Notes: generated by a model from the sequence alone, not told the origin. A stretch of 64,000 nt of DNA from Macrobrachium rosenbergii (GCF_040412425.1 NC_089744.1:38756599-38820598), one strand, 5' to 3'; counted from the stretch's first letter, positions 24,116-42,547 are shown. Numbers and translations are program-made.

Positions 24116-24116
24116 T
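24078..24116. repeat. (AG)n microsatellite with one interruption
   Basis: AG array interrupted by AAA near 24107. It is the last of the same-orientation cluster that starts at 19951. Confidence 0.95.
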
Positions 24117-27100
24117 GAATAAGCCTTTCCAGCGTCCGCCAAGATATTTCCAATCCTTTGGTTAATTTTTCCAATATTTGGGCGGAACGGAAAAGCAGAC
24201 GCTATTTCCAATTAAGTATTAATTTAATTCAAATTTATGCCGTAGGGAAAACACCGTCGTCTGTAGGATGGGCTTTGGTTGTACCAAGCGAATTTCTTGA
24301 AGCCCAAAGGACCGTGAAAGAAGGAAACGGTATTCAATGAAATTCAGCCAAGTTACTTATTCCCTACAATCAATTTTTAACCTTCTGTATGCATAAAAAA
24401 GTGAACATTTGTGCATTCTGATAATTTAACCACAATCGCAAATATAGCCCTACCTGGTTTAGCTTTTTAAGCAAAGGAAAACCCTTGAAGAGAAAAAAGT
24501 TGAACCTTTACTTTTCCTCGTCCACATTTATTACACAAACAACTCAACTTTAAATAAAAAAAAAAAAACGACACAGCGGAAAAACAAAATGAAAAAATAA
24601 AACATGAATATTTATCAACTTCTCCCAATCACCGAAAATTCCTCGATACCTGAAACAAGCCACCCCGTTTTAATCGCCCTACCGTTGCCCCTACAATATA
24701 CCCCTCCCAGGGTCGCATCCTAATTTCCCTTATATAACATTCCGCGCACCAACAACCGCCGCCCGAGGACTGCCATCCCCCACCCCCTCGCCCCATCCAC
24801 CGCCCCTTCTTGGATGCGGGACATAACACTATAGGTGCGCATAAATTTCAATCTCTTTCGTCTTCTTATGGATATGTGACCATTTGGGAATGCCTTAAGT
24901 TATAAAATCAATTATTTCTAATTAGCAGAATTGCTATATAAACTTCACGTAAACATAGTTAAAATACTCGAAGTTGTAATCAAAATTAACAAATAACAAA
25001 GCCATTAGAGGTAAGCTGAAGTGAGATTTAAAAGTAAGGGTCGTCCATAGAGGACTGAGATTAAATGACGCCAATCCATAAAATTTCACTATGTCAAGAT
25101 CCTTTATTTGCACCTGTAAAATGTATATAAAAATAGGACTTCTTTATAATGTATTTTTATAGTTTTACACCTTCCTAACAGATATCTGAGCTTGAAAAAC
25201 AAATGTATTGAGCAGTCACAACAGTGACTTAATATGCTTCTCTCTCACTCTTTTTTTTAAGCTACCGTGTAGCTATCTATATTATATTCCAACTACTCTA
25301 AAAGCGGTTCCTTATCATTCTGAAATGGATTACGCAGTAATTGATTAATTTATGCACACTACTTTCGAAGAGACTAAAATTTGACAAATTTCATCTCATG
25401 CAATTTAAAGATATTACAAGGGATTTAGTTTGCCTGTTCTTCAAGCCGAGAAAAGTTTATTATGCGAGTCGTAAAAAAAAAAGCGTAAACCGTGCCCTTT
25501 TTTTTTTCTTTTATTTCTTTCATTGTCATTTCCACACATCCCTTCCTTTACTTTCTAACCACTGCAAATCCCCTCCCTCCTTTCTTGCCGTGTACCTGGC
25601 TGTATTCGGCATTTGTAGGACTATATGGCTTTAAGAATCCTAACCATCAAATGGCTAGGATTCGATACGTGAAATCGAATTTAACTCGCGAACTAGCAAG
25701 TGCTTCGTGATTTTACTGTTAAGCAAATTTATATTTTATATCTTAAATCTTTAAATATATTAAGGTTCAAATTCCTTGTTAATCAGTCGGCATTATTCCT
25801 GATTATTATACTGTATAAAGAGGATTTAGCAAAATGAAAAATGAGAGATGTCACTACATGAACATAAATGAGTCTTTGTCAGTGATCCTGGAAGTACAAT
25901 AAAAACGAACGAAAATAAATGCAACGTCAAAAAGCAAGGACAGTCAATACGGTTGAAAACAGTCCAAGTAACGTAGGTTCATACATGTACAAAATAGTGC
26001 AACCGTACTCTATTCTTAATGTGGATATATGTAATTTAAGACGCTCAAACTCCTACATGTGATCATCTACAAAATTCACTTTCGTTCTTACCCCTTTGAT
26101 TCTGATTAATCAGAGCAGCGATATCATGGAATGTAGCTCAGCTGATTTTCAAAGGCAACCAACTCCAGCGAAAATCAGCACATTGTTGTCTTGGGCTTAA
26201 GCTATATAAAGAACTGTAAAATAATCACTGTGGCTTCCTTCAGTGTTGTGCTACATTCCTAACTGCTAATTTATCGTAGTTTCTTTTCTCAATACAACGC
26301 GATTACCAAGGTTCTCCGGACCTTGGCGATTACGAGCACACAGGTAAAATATCTCCAAATGCTAATCTTTTGCCGTTTTTCTAGAAAACTTCGAGCTCCC
26401 CAATTACGACGTAGAGCTAATGCATATTTTGTGAAACGAAGCTGAAGTTAAGCGATTGCCAACTTGCCTGAGCTCATTTAATATGTATGGGTGAAGAACG
26501 AAGCAATGTGTGATGACTACTAAGAGAAAAGGCAATCTTTTCTGCCTTGCCTTGATTACCTTCTAGACAATACTGCCCGAAAGCAGTGATAATCACTTAC
26601 TTTTTCTCCATAGACGGAAATTAAATTTTATATAATCCCCGGAAGATGTCCAGTATATCCATATTTTATAGACTAATTTAAAAACGGGCCTTCCACTGGC
26701 TCCCGTACTGCCTGCATGCATTCCAAAACGAGTTACTCGTTTTGCAGAGCAACAGCATAACACAATCTGCTTAGGTGTCAGGATGTCACATCTCCCAGGA
26801 CCAAAACTCTTTCGTGCCTTTAACTGCAAAACCGTAAAACTGTTAAAATGGTCTACCAGGCAGTATGCCTACTGCATAACTGATATTGATGCTTTAAAGT
26901 TTTGCAGAGGCTATCTTGCATCTTTAAGTTTTTTTAATGAATTTTGTTAAAGTTTTCCATAGGCATATATTTAATTCCTTGTTTGTCAGTATATTCACAT
27001 TTTATTCATACGTAACTTTCCTCACATTTTAAGATTATTCTGCAAGTTGATGGCTTTTGAGAATTACTGCATAATAATGAATGGTTGCTCATTTTTGCTA

Positions 27101-27511
27101 CTACTACTACTACTACTGCTAATAAATAAGTATAGTGATTATTAATACTTGTAATTATTAACAGTCACTAAAAATACAATTTTGACTCATCTATAAAATT
27201 CAGTTATATGTAGTTTTATTTCCCATCTAACTTCCTTTAATAACAAATACACCATATTAAATAACTTCTCTAAGAAACTGAAGAAAATGAAATAAAGATG
27301 TTACCCATTACCCAAAAAATGAGAGATATTTTACAGACAGCAATTACATATAGTCAACGCAATGGCAATGATGTTTTTAAAGTTTACAATCTGGAGATGG
27401 AACGAAGCTCGCAGCAAAAACACTACCAATTTGCCCACTAAAATAGGCCCAAATGAGCCTGTGATTGGCTGGACGTGATCTCAACGCCACTAAACAGTGC
27501 GGAAAGCTTTG

Positions 27512-27517
<6 letters not shown>
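24117..27517. other. 3.4 kb of unique sequence without a recognisable gene
   Basis: The stretch is AT-rich apart from a C-rich patch at 24655-24810. It holds an imperfect 13-bp hairpin at 25635-25663 and a short hairpin flanked by direct GCGATTAC repeats at 26299-26333. A run of ACT units lies near 27098-27118. Open frames are below 98 codons; a 78-codon minus-strand frame at 26593-26829 is repeat-free but unrecognised. AGAG|GTAAGC at 25006 resembles a splice donor without a partner acceptor. Confidence 0.45.

Positions 27518-27583
<66 letters not shown>
27518..27583. repeat. (CT)n microsatellite
   Basis: Perfect CT array of 66 bp. Confidence 0.97.
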
Positions 27584-27585
<2 letters not shown>

Positions 27586-27929
27586 ATGCCTATTCGCGGC
27601 AAAAACATGCTCTGAGATTCGCGAAATCTTTTTTCCACCTCCTTCCCGAGGTAGAGGAGCTCCCTCCCAGTCCCCGGACCTCTTATAAAACCGAAGACTT
27701 TGATCAGCGCTGCCAGAAACACAGATATTTCCCCCCGTGACATACATCAACATAAACATCAAGAAATTACTACCATTTGTAAAAGAATCATACATATACT
27801 TCGTCTACGTCAATACTGTGTGATTGATTTTACCCTCAAAGCCAAGGAAGCAACGAACTGTATTTTTTTTGGAATCTTAATGTATCAGGAATCGTTGGCT
27901 TTTCATAAATAATTGGGTGGTAACGCTGC

Positions 27930-27931
<2 letters not shown>
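27584..27931. other. Unique sequence between CT and AG arrays
   Basis: About 350 bp separate a CT array and an AG array of opposite orientation. No gene is seen; all open frames are extended by the arrays. Confidence 0.5.

Positions 27932-27985
<54 letters not shown>
27932..27985. repeat. (AG)n microsatellite
   Basis: Perfect AG array of 54 bp. Confidence 0.97.
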
Positions 27986-27988
<3 letters not shown>

Positions 27989-28193
27989 GGCAACCTCTGT
28001 GGCTTCGTTGTTGCAAACACTTTTTACTGTTTGTTGCTCCCGCTGCGCCCGGTATGTCGTGCGTCCAAATGGCTGCCTGGCAATTTGTAGATTGGCTTTA
28101 AAGGTACACATTAAGAACGAACTGAGGGAAGGATTACACGTCAAAACTTCACAAAATCACAGCACATTTCTCTCTCAATGTGCCTGTGTATGT

Positions 28194-28320
28194 ACACACA
28201 CGCACACACACATACACACATACATATATTACATATATGTGTGTGTATGTATGTATGTATGTATGTATGTATGTATGTATGTATGTATGTGTGTGTATAT
28301 ATACTGTATATATACACACG
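28194..28320. repeat. (CA)n / (GTAT)n compound repeat
   Basis: Interrupted CA/CATA repeats lead into a GTAT tetranucleotide array at 28244-28290, followed by a TATATACTGTATATATA palindromic stretch. Confidence 0.93.
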
Positions 28321-28472
28321 AGTATATACGAGTACTACCTACTGTCTGGAACATGTTTAAAGAAAAGGTTGTCTTTTGAGAATATATAACAGCATTTTAA
28401 CTGATTATATAATCACATGGGTTTAAAAAAATGGTTGCAAAATATTTTGTATATATACATAGAATATATAAC

Positions 28473-28536
<64 letters not shown>
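28473..28536. repeat. Compound (AT)n(GT)n microsatellite
   Basis: AT repeats (28473-28494) pass directly into 42 bp of perfect GT. Confidence 0.97.
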
Positions 28537-28543
<7 letters not shown>

Positions 28544-28841
28544 ACCTGAGTAGGAGTGGGAGTGGCTGCTCTTGCAAAAAAGATCTATGCCTTCACATAC
28601 ATAAACAGACATGCTGCGTTCGCATTACGGTATTTACACAAGTGTTCCTTTCCAAACAGAAGCGAGTAAAACCTGAAAGCATCACGTCCTGTCGAACTTG
28701 CTGGCTCATGCTCTTGCAAAACACCTGATCTACCAAAACCTTTCTAATGCTTACCCTCTCAAGTTCAAAAGCCTCCTCGCTGATATCCGAACCATCTGGC
28801 GTTCAGAATATCCATTGTAAAACTTACTGGTACGCCTCATC
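28537..28841. other. Unique sequence, no gene seen
   Basis: Nothing is recognised between the GT array and the poly(T) run. Confidence 0.5.
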
Positions 28842-28866
28842 TTTTTTTTTTTTTTTTTTTTTTTTT
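28842..28866. repeat. T25 homopolymer
   Basis: Twenty-five consecutive T residues; on the minus strand this is A25. It may be an old poly(A) tail of a minus-strand retroposon. Confidence 0.9.
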
Positions 28867-29898
28867 GCCATACGAACCCTCCCACAGCTCTTGGGTATTC
28901 TTTGACTTTTGATTCTGCACTCCTGACTAACACCCCCAACACCCCGCGCCATTCTCACATCCAGACCCCCTTAGGACCCCCTCAGGTTCTACAAACGACG
29001 TCTCGGGATCCTGAAGGGCGGCCGGTTACATGAAAGGCTATTTATAATGATGAAGTGCAGGTGCATAGAGTCTGCCTTCACGGTTGTATATCTGTGATGG
29101 ATTAGTTTCTTCGCTATGTCCATAAAAACGTCAAGTTCTCGGCATTACCTATATGTCATGTGACCCTGCCTTCTTCTGTACCTATAATTATACCATTTCC
29201 CCTGTTACCAGTGAAATTTATACGAGCTTCTTGAGGTGTTCAGTGCATAAAAACATCAGTTCTCTTGTTCTCTCCTCGTTGCATATGAGCTGCCCAACAT
29301 GTCTACTGTATAACATGCAGTTAACTTCATTATGTCTGCACAATGAGCGAGTTCCCCTGCTACATCTGTAGCACAATAAATAAGAATTCGGCTACTGAGT
29401 TGAGCAAGTGAATTTATCCCATGATTTAATGACTGTCAGGATGCTGTCGTTCCCTTTAGATAATTACTCTTGCTATATATGTGATAATAATGAGTTGCTA
29501 TCAATATCTAAATATATGGCTGTCTGCTATCTCTATGAACAGGCTCAGATTATGGAACGCATTTGCCTTCTTATCACTTTTTTTTTCGTAAATCAAATAA
29601 ATCGCCATTTTTATAATAGTCTTTGCAGTTACTTCGACAATAAGAAACCAAAAAAAGATACTGTTGGCCCATCTCACTACATGTGTGCAAATGCAATCAT
29701 AAAAATAGCGAACCATTTATGTAATTTAAATAATTTAGCAATGTATACCATTGCACTTCGTTAACCTCAATAATATTAACTGGCTTTCCTGGAAATTGGT
29801 TAACCCATAAGCTCTTAATCCACTTTTGTCATAAAAATATGAAAAAAGATGACTTCGTTCATCTTAATCACGTATTAGGAATATCTTCGAGGATTGGG

Positions 29899-29900
<2 letters not shown>
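28867..29900. other. Unique sequence, no gene seen
   Basis: A 118-codon + strand frame at 29408-29764 is repeat-free but starts with an ordinary ATG in AT-rich sequence and resembles no family I know. I regard it as chance. Confidence 0.45.
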
Positions 29901-29993
<93 letters not shown>

Positions 29994-30007
29994 ACACGTC
30001 TGTGTGT

Positions 30008-30081
<74 letters not shown>
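29901..30081. repeat. Compound (CA)n(TA)n microsatellite, two blocks
   Basis: CA repeats 29903-29932 run into TA 29933-29990. A 20-bp TGGACACG...GTACACA spacer separates these from a second TA block at 30012-30081. Confidence 0.97.
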
Positions 30082-30082
<1 letters not shown>

Positions 30083-30689
30083 GTCAATCGCTAGCGTTAA
30101 TCCAGCGGCCACAAAAAGTTAATTAGAGACCCTCATTAACCAAAACTCGAGACAAGTAAAGAGAACAGACAGCCAAAGAAACAGCATCTCCGCTCTTAAA
30201 TAGTTCCATGCAATAAAACCTAACGACCCTTAAAATCAATGCTAACGACTGGGTGACTGACAACTCGATTACAATTCTCCAACCTGCCGTTGTACCCCAA
30301 GGCAAGACTCGTGAGGATGCCATAAATTAAGGGACTGGAATACCATAGTCACCGTTTTTGTTGGCAAACAAAAACAAAAACAAAACAAAAAAAAGGGAGA
30401 AATTACAGGTTTACGCATACAATTAAAGAGGATTGTATATAAGTATATTTTGTGGGGTGGTGAGTTGGGTTAACATAGAACAAATGAACTTCGTGATAAT
30501 TCCAGAAGCATTCTTTCTTGCAGAACTGCAGCATACTACTTTCCGTTTATAAAACTGTTTTCCTCTATATCGTTTCTTCCCGAACACAATTTTCCCGGAT
30601 GATAACAATCATTGTTCTTAATCACTTAGTGTGATTAAACTTCATTCTGTTGCTTCTTCTTGTATCTTCTGCCGTACTTTTTTACTTGT

Positions 30690-30691
<2 letters not shown>
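30082..30691. other. Unique sequence with an AAAAC-rich tract
   Basis: A-rich (AAAAC)n-like repeats lie at 30366-30394. No gene seen. Confidence 0.5.

Positions 30692-30738
<47 letters not shown>
30692..30738. repeat. (AG)n microsatellite
   Basis: Perfect AG array of 47 bp. Confidence 0.97.
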
Positions 30739-30742
<4 letters not shown>

Positions 30743-33403
30743 ACCTTAAATACAAGTGTACCCCTGTATCTACACACGACAAGAACAGCCACTGTAAACC
30801 ATCAAATAAATATAAATGACCAAAGATGTCTTCACTAGCACTTTCCTTTCCGCTGGATGTTACTATTAAATCCTGTTTCTTTTTCATTTTTTCCTGATGG
30901 TGGAAGCATTAGGCGATAAAAGGTACTAAAAACATTAGAACTGCACACCCTGTCGACACGAATAAAGAGCAATATGATCTATCATATCTCTGAAAATAGA
31001 GTTTATTCAATCTCTGAATATAAGTCACAAGCGAGCTGCCCCAGTCTGCTTGCAAAATTACAAGTACAACAACAGGAATCTAACTTCAGCTTGTTATTAT
31101 AATATCAAGGTTACAATAGTGGAGATTATGAATTTTCTTTATGTCAGTCCATCTACAGATGCAGGTATTTCTCGCTCAATCATCACGTATAGGCTAAACG
31201 AGCTTTTTACACGAATTTATATAAAGAATCGAGAGACCCTCATGAATGAGTGAATAGTTTATGCCTGATGTATGAAAAAATATCTAAAATACCCCTCACT
31301 CCCTTTAATACCTCGAAGTAACTGGAAGTCAATGAAAGAGACATGGTGGCAAGAGTTAGGATGGTCGAGCGCAAAATAAAAAAATGACACATCTTCAGTT
31401 TAAAGAAGATTAATGATATCTAACATCGGGGAAGGCGGAATATTCCACATTCTGGAAATGTCATAATAACGGATGATAAATTAACAGTTCAGGATTAAAG
31501 AAATCCATTTATTGAAGTTTAGATTAACATTCATACAACTGCTAAACTCCCGCATTCCAACTAATTTCTTTAAAAAAAACTAAATACAAGTAATAATAAA
31601 AATAAAGATCGAAAGAAAACGAATACCATAAGCACCTTCTGGTAAAAATAAGAGAGAAAACGAGAAAGAATGAACGCCTAGTTACCCTAAAAGTAAAAAA
31701 AAAAAAAATCTATAAAATCAAACAGATTCCATCACTGGGCATTTTAATAATCTCATTCACCGGTAGGGGAAAACTAAAATCATGAACTTGAACGTAGTGT
31801 TACAAGTTCAAATTAGAGAGACGAAAAAACAATTTTAATCTCCGACACTTGAGTCACGTACTTGAGCGCATCAGCAAATGAATTCGACTAATGAATTCAG
31901 CTTTGGGAGTTTCTGGTCAATGAATTCAGCGATCGTGGCGACTTTATTCCTCATTCGACACGTCGCCCCCATTCGCAGTCCCATCAGACCTCTCGTAACC
32001 TCATCAACCGGCAGGAAATGAGATCTGAACCGACCACTCGCAATCAAAATCTATTATTCCGATGCTTCCTTAAAAGGCACGGTTAAATGCCATAAATTGA
32101 CCAGGCACCCAGTTGTTCTTATCTTTATTAATCGCCTTCAACACCACAACCCGGCGCTTCCTCCCCTCCCCTCCCCTCCCCTCCGCTGGAGAGAAGTAAC
32201 AGACCAAAGGAAGCGAAGGTCTCTTTCTATCTGTCTTAATGCCCGACCCCAGCAATACAACAGAAATAACGGTGATGGCATAAAATTTATGTGACGGAAA
32301 TGAATGTATTCTATCTGTTTCTCTCCAAAAATAACAACCCACAGATAAAACAAGCGCGTCCGGAGGCAGCAAAGCTCCGCCAAGGCTGAACAATCCACCC
32401 ATCACAGAATCCCTTCTTCCAAAAACTTACATTCCTATCTCTCCCAAAATTTAACCACTTGTTGCCAGTCACGAGCCGCCCCCTTTAGTAAAAATTTCCG
32501 TGAAAATCCACGCTTAACATATTGCGAAATCAGGCTAACAAAAATATGAAGAAACAAACCAAACTCAAAAAACGTAGCCTTCCTGGTACCGGTAAAAATA
32601 TGTACAGTAAACCAAAGAACAATCAAAGGTATATGAGTAGTACCCCATTCTTAATCGATATAGTTATGATACTCAGAAAATTACACTTCACTGTTAATGA
32701 AGCTAACCCTAAAGAAATATTCAATCTCTCTTAATATTTAAATAAACAAGCCAACAGACCTCAGCGACCAAATGGAACATCACATTCTCAATGGTACAAA
32801 AATACGATGAAATATCCAAGTAACCAAAACAATACACTATGAAATGCATTAAAATACCCCGCACAAAGTCGAGCTACCAACTCATTATAAAACGTTACAT
32901 TCTCTGAGCACGTTGACCTGCTAATGAAAGGTCAAGCAAACAGCAAGTCATCTCTTGATATCAAACAAACTTGAAATTTTCAAGTAAAGAATAATATGAC
33001 CGAACATTTTATCTTTAGCAATACATCGCAGAACGCCTCTGCAAACTGGGTGGAGACTCCAAGCCATAAAAAGTAAAATCTACACGCAAATAATCATCAG
33101 AGTGCGAATTAAAAAAAAAAAAGGAAGTATTGTAAAGAAACAGCAAATATGGAATTTAATGTTTACACGGCCCCTGGAAATACTGGAAGAGAGGTGAGGG
33201 TGTCAAGCCCTAATGTCCTTAAAAAGCTCTGTGAATACACAAGGCGGTTTTCCCAGCTATGATAATAGTCGAAATAATGAGACCCACTGGGCAAGAACAA
33301 AAAAGGCCACTGTGCAAGGATGACGGACTGCATAAAGTTGGGCAAGGAAAGAGCGAAAGGCCACTGTGGCCGGATCTTGGAGTGCATGGAAAGTTGCCTC
33401 GCC
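30739..33403. other. 2.7 kb of unique AT-rich sequence, no gene seen
   Basis: Contains a short (CTCCC)n run at 32161-32184 and A-runs near 31697 and 33111. Two overlapping minus-strand frames of 111 and 86 codons at 32070-32405 are in different phases and unrecognised. ATTCCTATC preceded by a minus-strand GTAAGT at about 32423-32430 is a lone donor-like site. Confidence 0.45.
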
Positions 33404-33427
33404 TTTTTTTTTTTTTTTTTTTTTTTT
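33404..33427. repeat. T24 homopolymer
   Basis: Twenty-four consecutive T residues, a second long T run in the same orientation as the one at 28842. Confidence 0.9.
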
Positions 33428-33758
33428 CAAGGAAAGCCTCCCACCCATCCATCCACCCCTACGTCCCCAGGATTCAACCGGGACTACTTGGGAATTACTT
33501 CGCACGTCTCTGCTAAAATCGTGTCAATATGTAGGTGGGCGATGCTGAATGGACTGGCATGAGAGGGAGGTTGGCATTCATGAAAATTTTCATTCATAAA
33601 GATCATAAACAATGAAGCAGTCAAGGATCGTTTTCTTCGTTTCTCACTGTTCCTTTTCAGGCGATAGTAATCTTGTCACTAAATCAAGACTGCCATGCCT
33701 TCTTCAGATATACCGTGGCCTATAATAATTGTAGAGCAGAACCAGTGACAGACGCAAA

Positions 33759-33764
<6 letters not shown>
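33428..33764. other. Unique sequence with an acceptor-like site
   Basis: CTGTTCCTTTTCAG|GCG at 33650-33663 is a good-looking + strand splice acceptor. The following frame stays open into the CT array, but no donor follows, so I do not call an exon. Confidence 0.4.
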
Positions 33765-33827
<63 letters not shown>

Positions 33828-33852
33828 ACACACATACATAGCCTATATACAC

Positions 33853-33942
<90 letters not shown>

Positions 33943-33945
33943 ATA
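33765..33945. repeat. Compound (CT)n / CA / (AT)n / (GT)n microsatellite
   Basis: Four repeat types in succession: CT 33765-33822, interrupted CA/TA, AT about 33868-33922 and GT 33923-33941. Confidence 0.96.
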
Positions 33946-35761
33946 TGTATGTATAATGCTCAGGAATAGATAGGAGATTAATAGATACATAAGGCCTCTA
34001 CTGTTCGGAACCTACAGACTATTACTATATATATAACATTGTGAAACCATAACTGAACAACCATTGTAGTTATTACTAAAAAATATTATTTTGCCATAAA
34101 GAATTACCGAACATCCCTACTTGCTTCGAGAAATTCATATTTCTATAAAGAATGAAAAACTTCACCTTAAAGATAAAAAAATAAAATACACGCTTCCACG
34201 AAACAAGAGTCAAGAAGAGATCAACAACTGCAAATTTTAAGTCCTTCAAAATAATCGGGAGTAACAACCAAAGTTCAAGATGTCCCTGTAACTTTTCCCC
34301 AAGAGAACTCAAGAATTCAGAAAATGGAAAAATAAAAGAAAACATAGACGAAACTAAAAGAGAATTACTTTCCTTTCTTATTCTCCTATTTAATATTTTT
34401 GTTATTTTCTAACAAAACGAAACAAAATAATATGACGCAATGGACAGAGATGCACTTAAAGTATGAATCTTATTTTTTCGTCTTTCTTTCCGTCTAAGCA
34501 TTACTTCTGGCCGTGTTTTCTTCTTCTTCTTCCATTCGTCGTTTGTCATCGTCACCAGGTATTCTCGCGACAAGATAACATCGCGAAGAGCTCTCGTCGC
34601 TTTCAACGGGGTCTCTTCTTCCCTGTTTTCTCAAAACACGAGACCTGGTCAAGGAAAGGCACTAAAGGGGCGGAGCAATGTCGATGTATGCAAGGAGAGA
34701 ACTGCTTTGGGTGAAGAAGATTACGAATTCTTACGTCTGGAAGAAATTCTTGAAAACACAGCATACAACAGAGAATGAAAAGAGAATACTTACACGATGG
34801 GAGTGGGATAAAATCACAAGATTTTAAATTATCATTCACTTTTGGAAATTGAATAAAAATCTCGACTGAAAAACTTCACAGAAAAAAATCTTTGGAATTG
34901 CTGATTTTACGAACAATGCCAGAGAGTAGTAAGGTATTTTGGGGCAGTTGCTTTGGAAGAGTTATAATTTATATCATGTTATCTTTTGTATAATAAAACG
35001 CTCAAAAGTACTTTCAGTAAAAGAAAAAGTTATTGCTTGTAAACGAATGTTTGCGCAGTTGTATAAAAAATTCCCATAAAAATTATCTGCATGGATACGC
35101 GCCATATCGCAAGAGATCAGCTCCAGCCTTCATACCTACGTCAGAAACTCGAATAGATGAGAAGCAGAGTCTTCATCTTCTCCACAGAAGAGGAGTCATT
35201 CCACAAATACGCAAAGAAGATCAAAAGCATAATTCAATTTCAAGTCACTTTCAACCTTGCAAGGCGAAAACGTTACTGCAATACAAATTCTTCGCAGAAA
35301 AAGTACTAAATAAAGTATTTTTGGTACTAGATGATCCATTTTCCATCAAAAAACATATCCTTTTCTTGGTAAGATATAGACAATAAAATATAATTCACTA
35401 GCTTATATGAATAAAAATAAAAACTGAGAAGTTATTTGATTAAGAAAACCGAAATAAATAATGGAGCTTATCTGCTAAGAGTACAAAATGAAAAGCACAG
35501 GGGAGAAGAGTTAATATACGATAAAAGGAAGAAGATGAAAATATGTCATAACAAAAAAACAACTAAAAAAATAGACATCTCAAGAGGCAGTTGCAGCGCC
35601 AGCACACGGACCAGCCAACTTGGATAATTGGAATAAAAGAAAAAACTAGTAAAGATGGAACTACTGACGCCATGTACGTCAAACCCAATTTGTTAAAAAA
35701 TATTGCTGGGCCATTTATGAGTGCAAAATTTTGTTACCTGCTTGCCATAAAAAAATAAATG

Positions 35762-35764
<3 letters not shown>
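33946..35764. other. 1.8 kb of unique AT-rich sequence, no gene seen
   Basis: A 117-codon + strand frame at 35033-35386 begins at a non-ATG codon and is unrecognised. On the minus strand, ATCGT|GTAAGTATT at about 34780-34793 is donor-like with no matched acceptor. I annotate no gene. Confidence 0.45.

Positions 35765-35826
<62 letters not shown>
35765..35826. repeat. (CT)n microsatellite
   Basis: Perfect CT array of 62 bp. Confidence 0.97.
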
Positions 35827-35830
<4 letters not shown>

Positions 35831-35937
35831 GCTAGCGAACATTTGCAGTTAATTTCACGGGCATTATCAACAGTTACGGCAAATTCAAGTTCTCTGAACA
35901 GTATAAACGAATACTAAATTAATCAACAAGTTGGCTA

Positions 35938-35940
<3 letters not shown>

Positions 35941-35998
<58 letters not shown>
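35941..35998. repeat. (CT)n microsatellite
   Basis: Perfect CT array of 58 bp, 114 bp beyond the previous one and in the same orientation. Confidence 0.97.
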
Positions 35999-36000
<2 letters not shown>

Positions 36001-36385
36001 GAAAAGAATTGGGAATTTGTATATCACCAAATTTATCAAAATAAATGGAAAAATAATCAATTATTGTATTTCCAATTCAATATAACACAACAAACCCACA
36101 CATACATACATATACTCATAAATATTAAGCTAGAAATATCACTTAATATCGAATCCAATTAACTTGAGAATAACTTTTACACTCATGGGGAATTATAAGT
36201 GTTTCTGGCCTAGCCAGAATTCTAAATTGAGCCTGTTGGCTTAGATACAGAGATATACAGTACACTCGGCATTTCCAATCGACGATGCAATCTTGTGTGT
36301 ATAAGTGAAAAAATTCACACATATATAATGTATACATACACTATATAAATATGTATGCATATATATATATACGTATAAATATGTG
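35999..36385. other. Unique sequence with a possible SINE scrap
   Basis: Near 36205-36240, GGCCTAGCC...GCCTGTTGGCTTAG is suggestive of a repeat but lacks recognisable pol III boxes. Confidence 0.4.
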
Positions 36386-36423
36386 TGTATGTATGTATGT
36401 TTGTATGCATGTATGTATGTATG

Positions 36424-36457
<34 letters not shown>

Positions 36458-36467
36458 TGTATGTATG

Positions 36468-36551
<84 letters not shown>
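36386..36551. repeat. Compound (GTAT)n(TA)n(GA)n microsatellite
   Basis: GTAT repeats to 36474, TA to 36506 and AG to 36551 join without spacers, so three repeat types form one 166-bp tract. Confidence 0.97.

Positions 36552-41922
<5,371 letters not shown>

Positions 41923-41989
<67 letters not shown>
41923..41989. repeat. (TAA)n trinucleotide repeat
   Basis: Perfect TAA array of 67 bp. Confidence 0.97.
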
Positions 41990-41990
<1 letters not shown>

Positions 41991-42542
41991 TTTTCCTATG
42001 TACATCCGTACATAAATGCATAACAATATTTTTTCATAAGGAAAATATTTTTTATACCGATGAGACTTTAACTGTTCGAATTAATATAAACTTCAAGGAA
42101 AATTCATACGACAGCAGTGGTCTATTTCCTTTGCTCATTGTGTGTCAGTCTTACATCTTATTTAAAATCACTGTATTATTTGAAATCCATAGTAACTATT
42201 ATAATTGTAGCTTACTTTTATTAAAGACGCAGACATATTTTATTGAAAATTATACTGAATGATATTTTCATCATTCAAAATAACTTTGTACCACAGATAA
42301 TCTTTCTACCTTTGTGTGTGTGTGTGTGTGGGTGTGTGTCTGTGTGCAGAGCAGACTCGAACGGAAATGCCTAGAGAACATAAGTCGAAAATCCTAGGGA
42401 AAATGGAAGTACAATGGTGAGCAAAATAGGATATTATTCTCTGGATTTTCCGAATTTCTTGTACATTCACTAGGAAATCCTAAAATCTTGACCGTCAGGC
42501 TTTGAACATTAAGATTTCTTTCACAAATGGCACAAGAAATTC

Positions 42543-42547
<5 letters not shown>
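41990..42547. other. Unique sequence with interrupted (GT)n
   Basis: GT repeats with interruptions lie at 42314-42347. On the minus strand GTTCGAGTC (about 42362-42354) matches a pol III B-box core, but I find no A-box, so this is only a possible SINE remnant. Confidence 0.45.

Noticed and set aside
28842..28866. Poly(T) as evidence of a minus-strand processed pseudogene
   Set aside because: No transcript-like sequence or target duplication could be recognised beside it; the same holds for 33404-33427.
29408..29764. 118-codon repeat-free + strand frame
   Set aside because: The length fits chance in AT-rich sequence of this size and the product is unrecognised.
35033..35386. 117-codon repeat-free + strand frame
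   Set aside because: It starts without ATG, resembles no protein known to me and has no supporting context.
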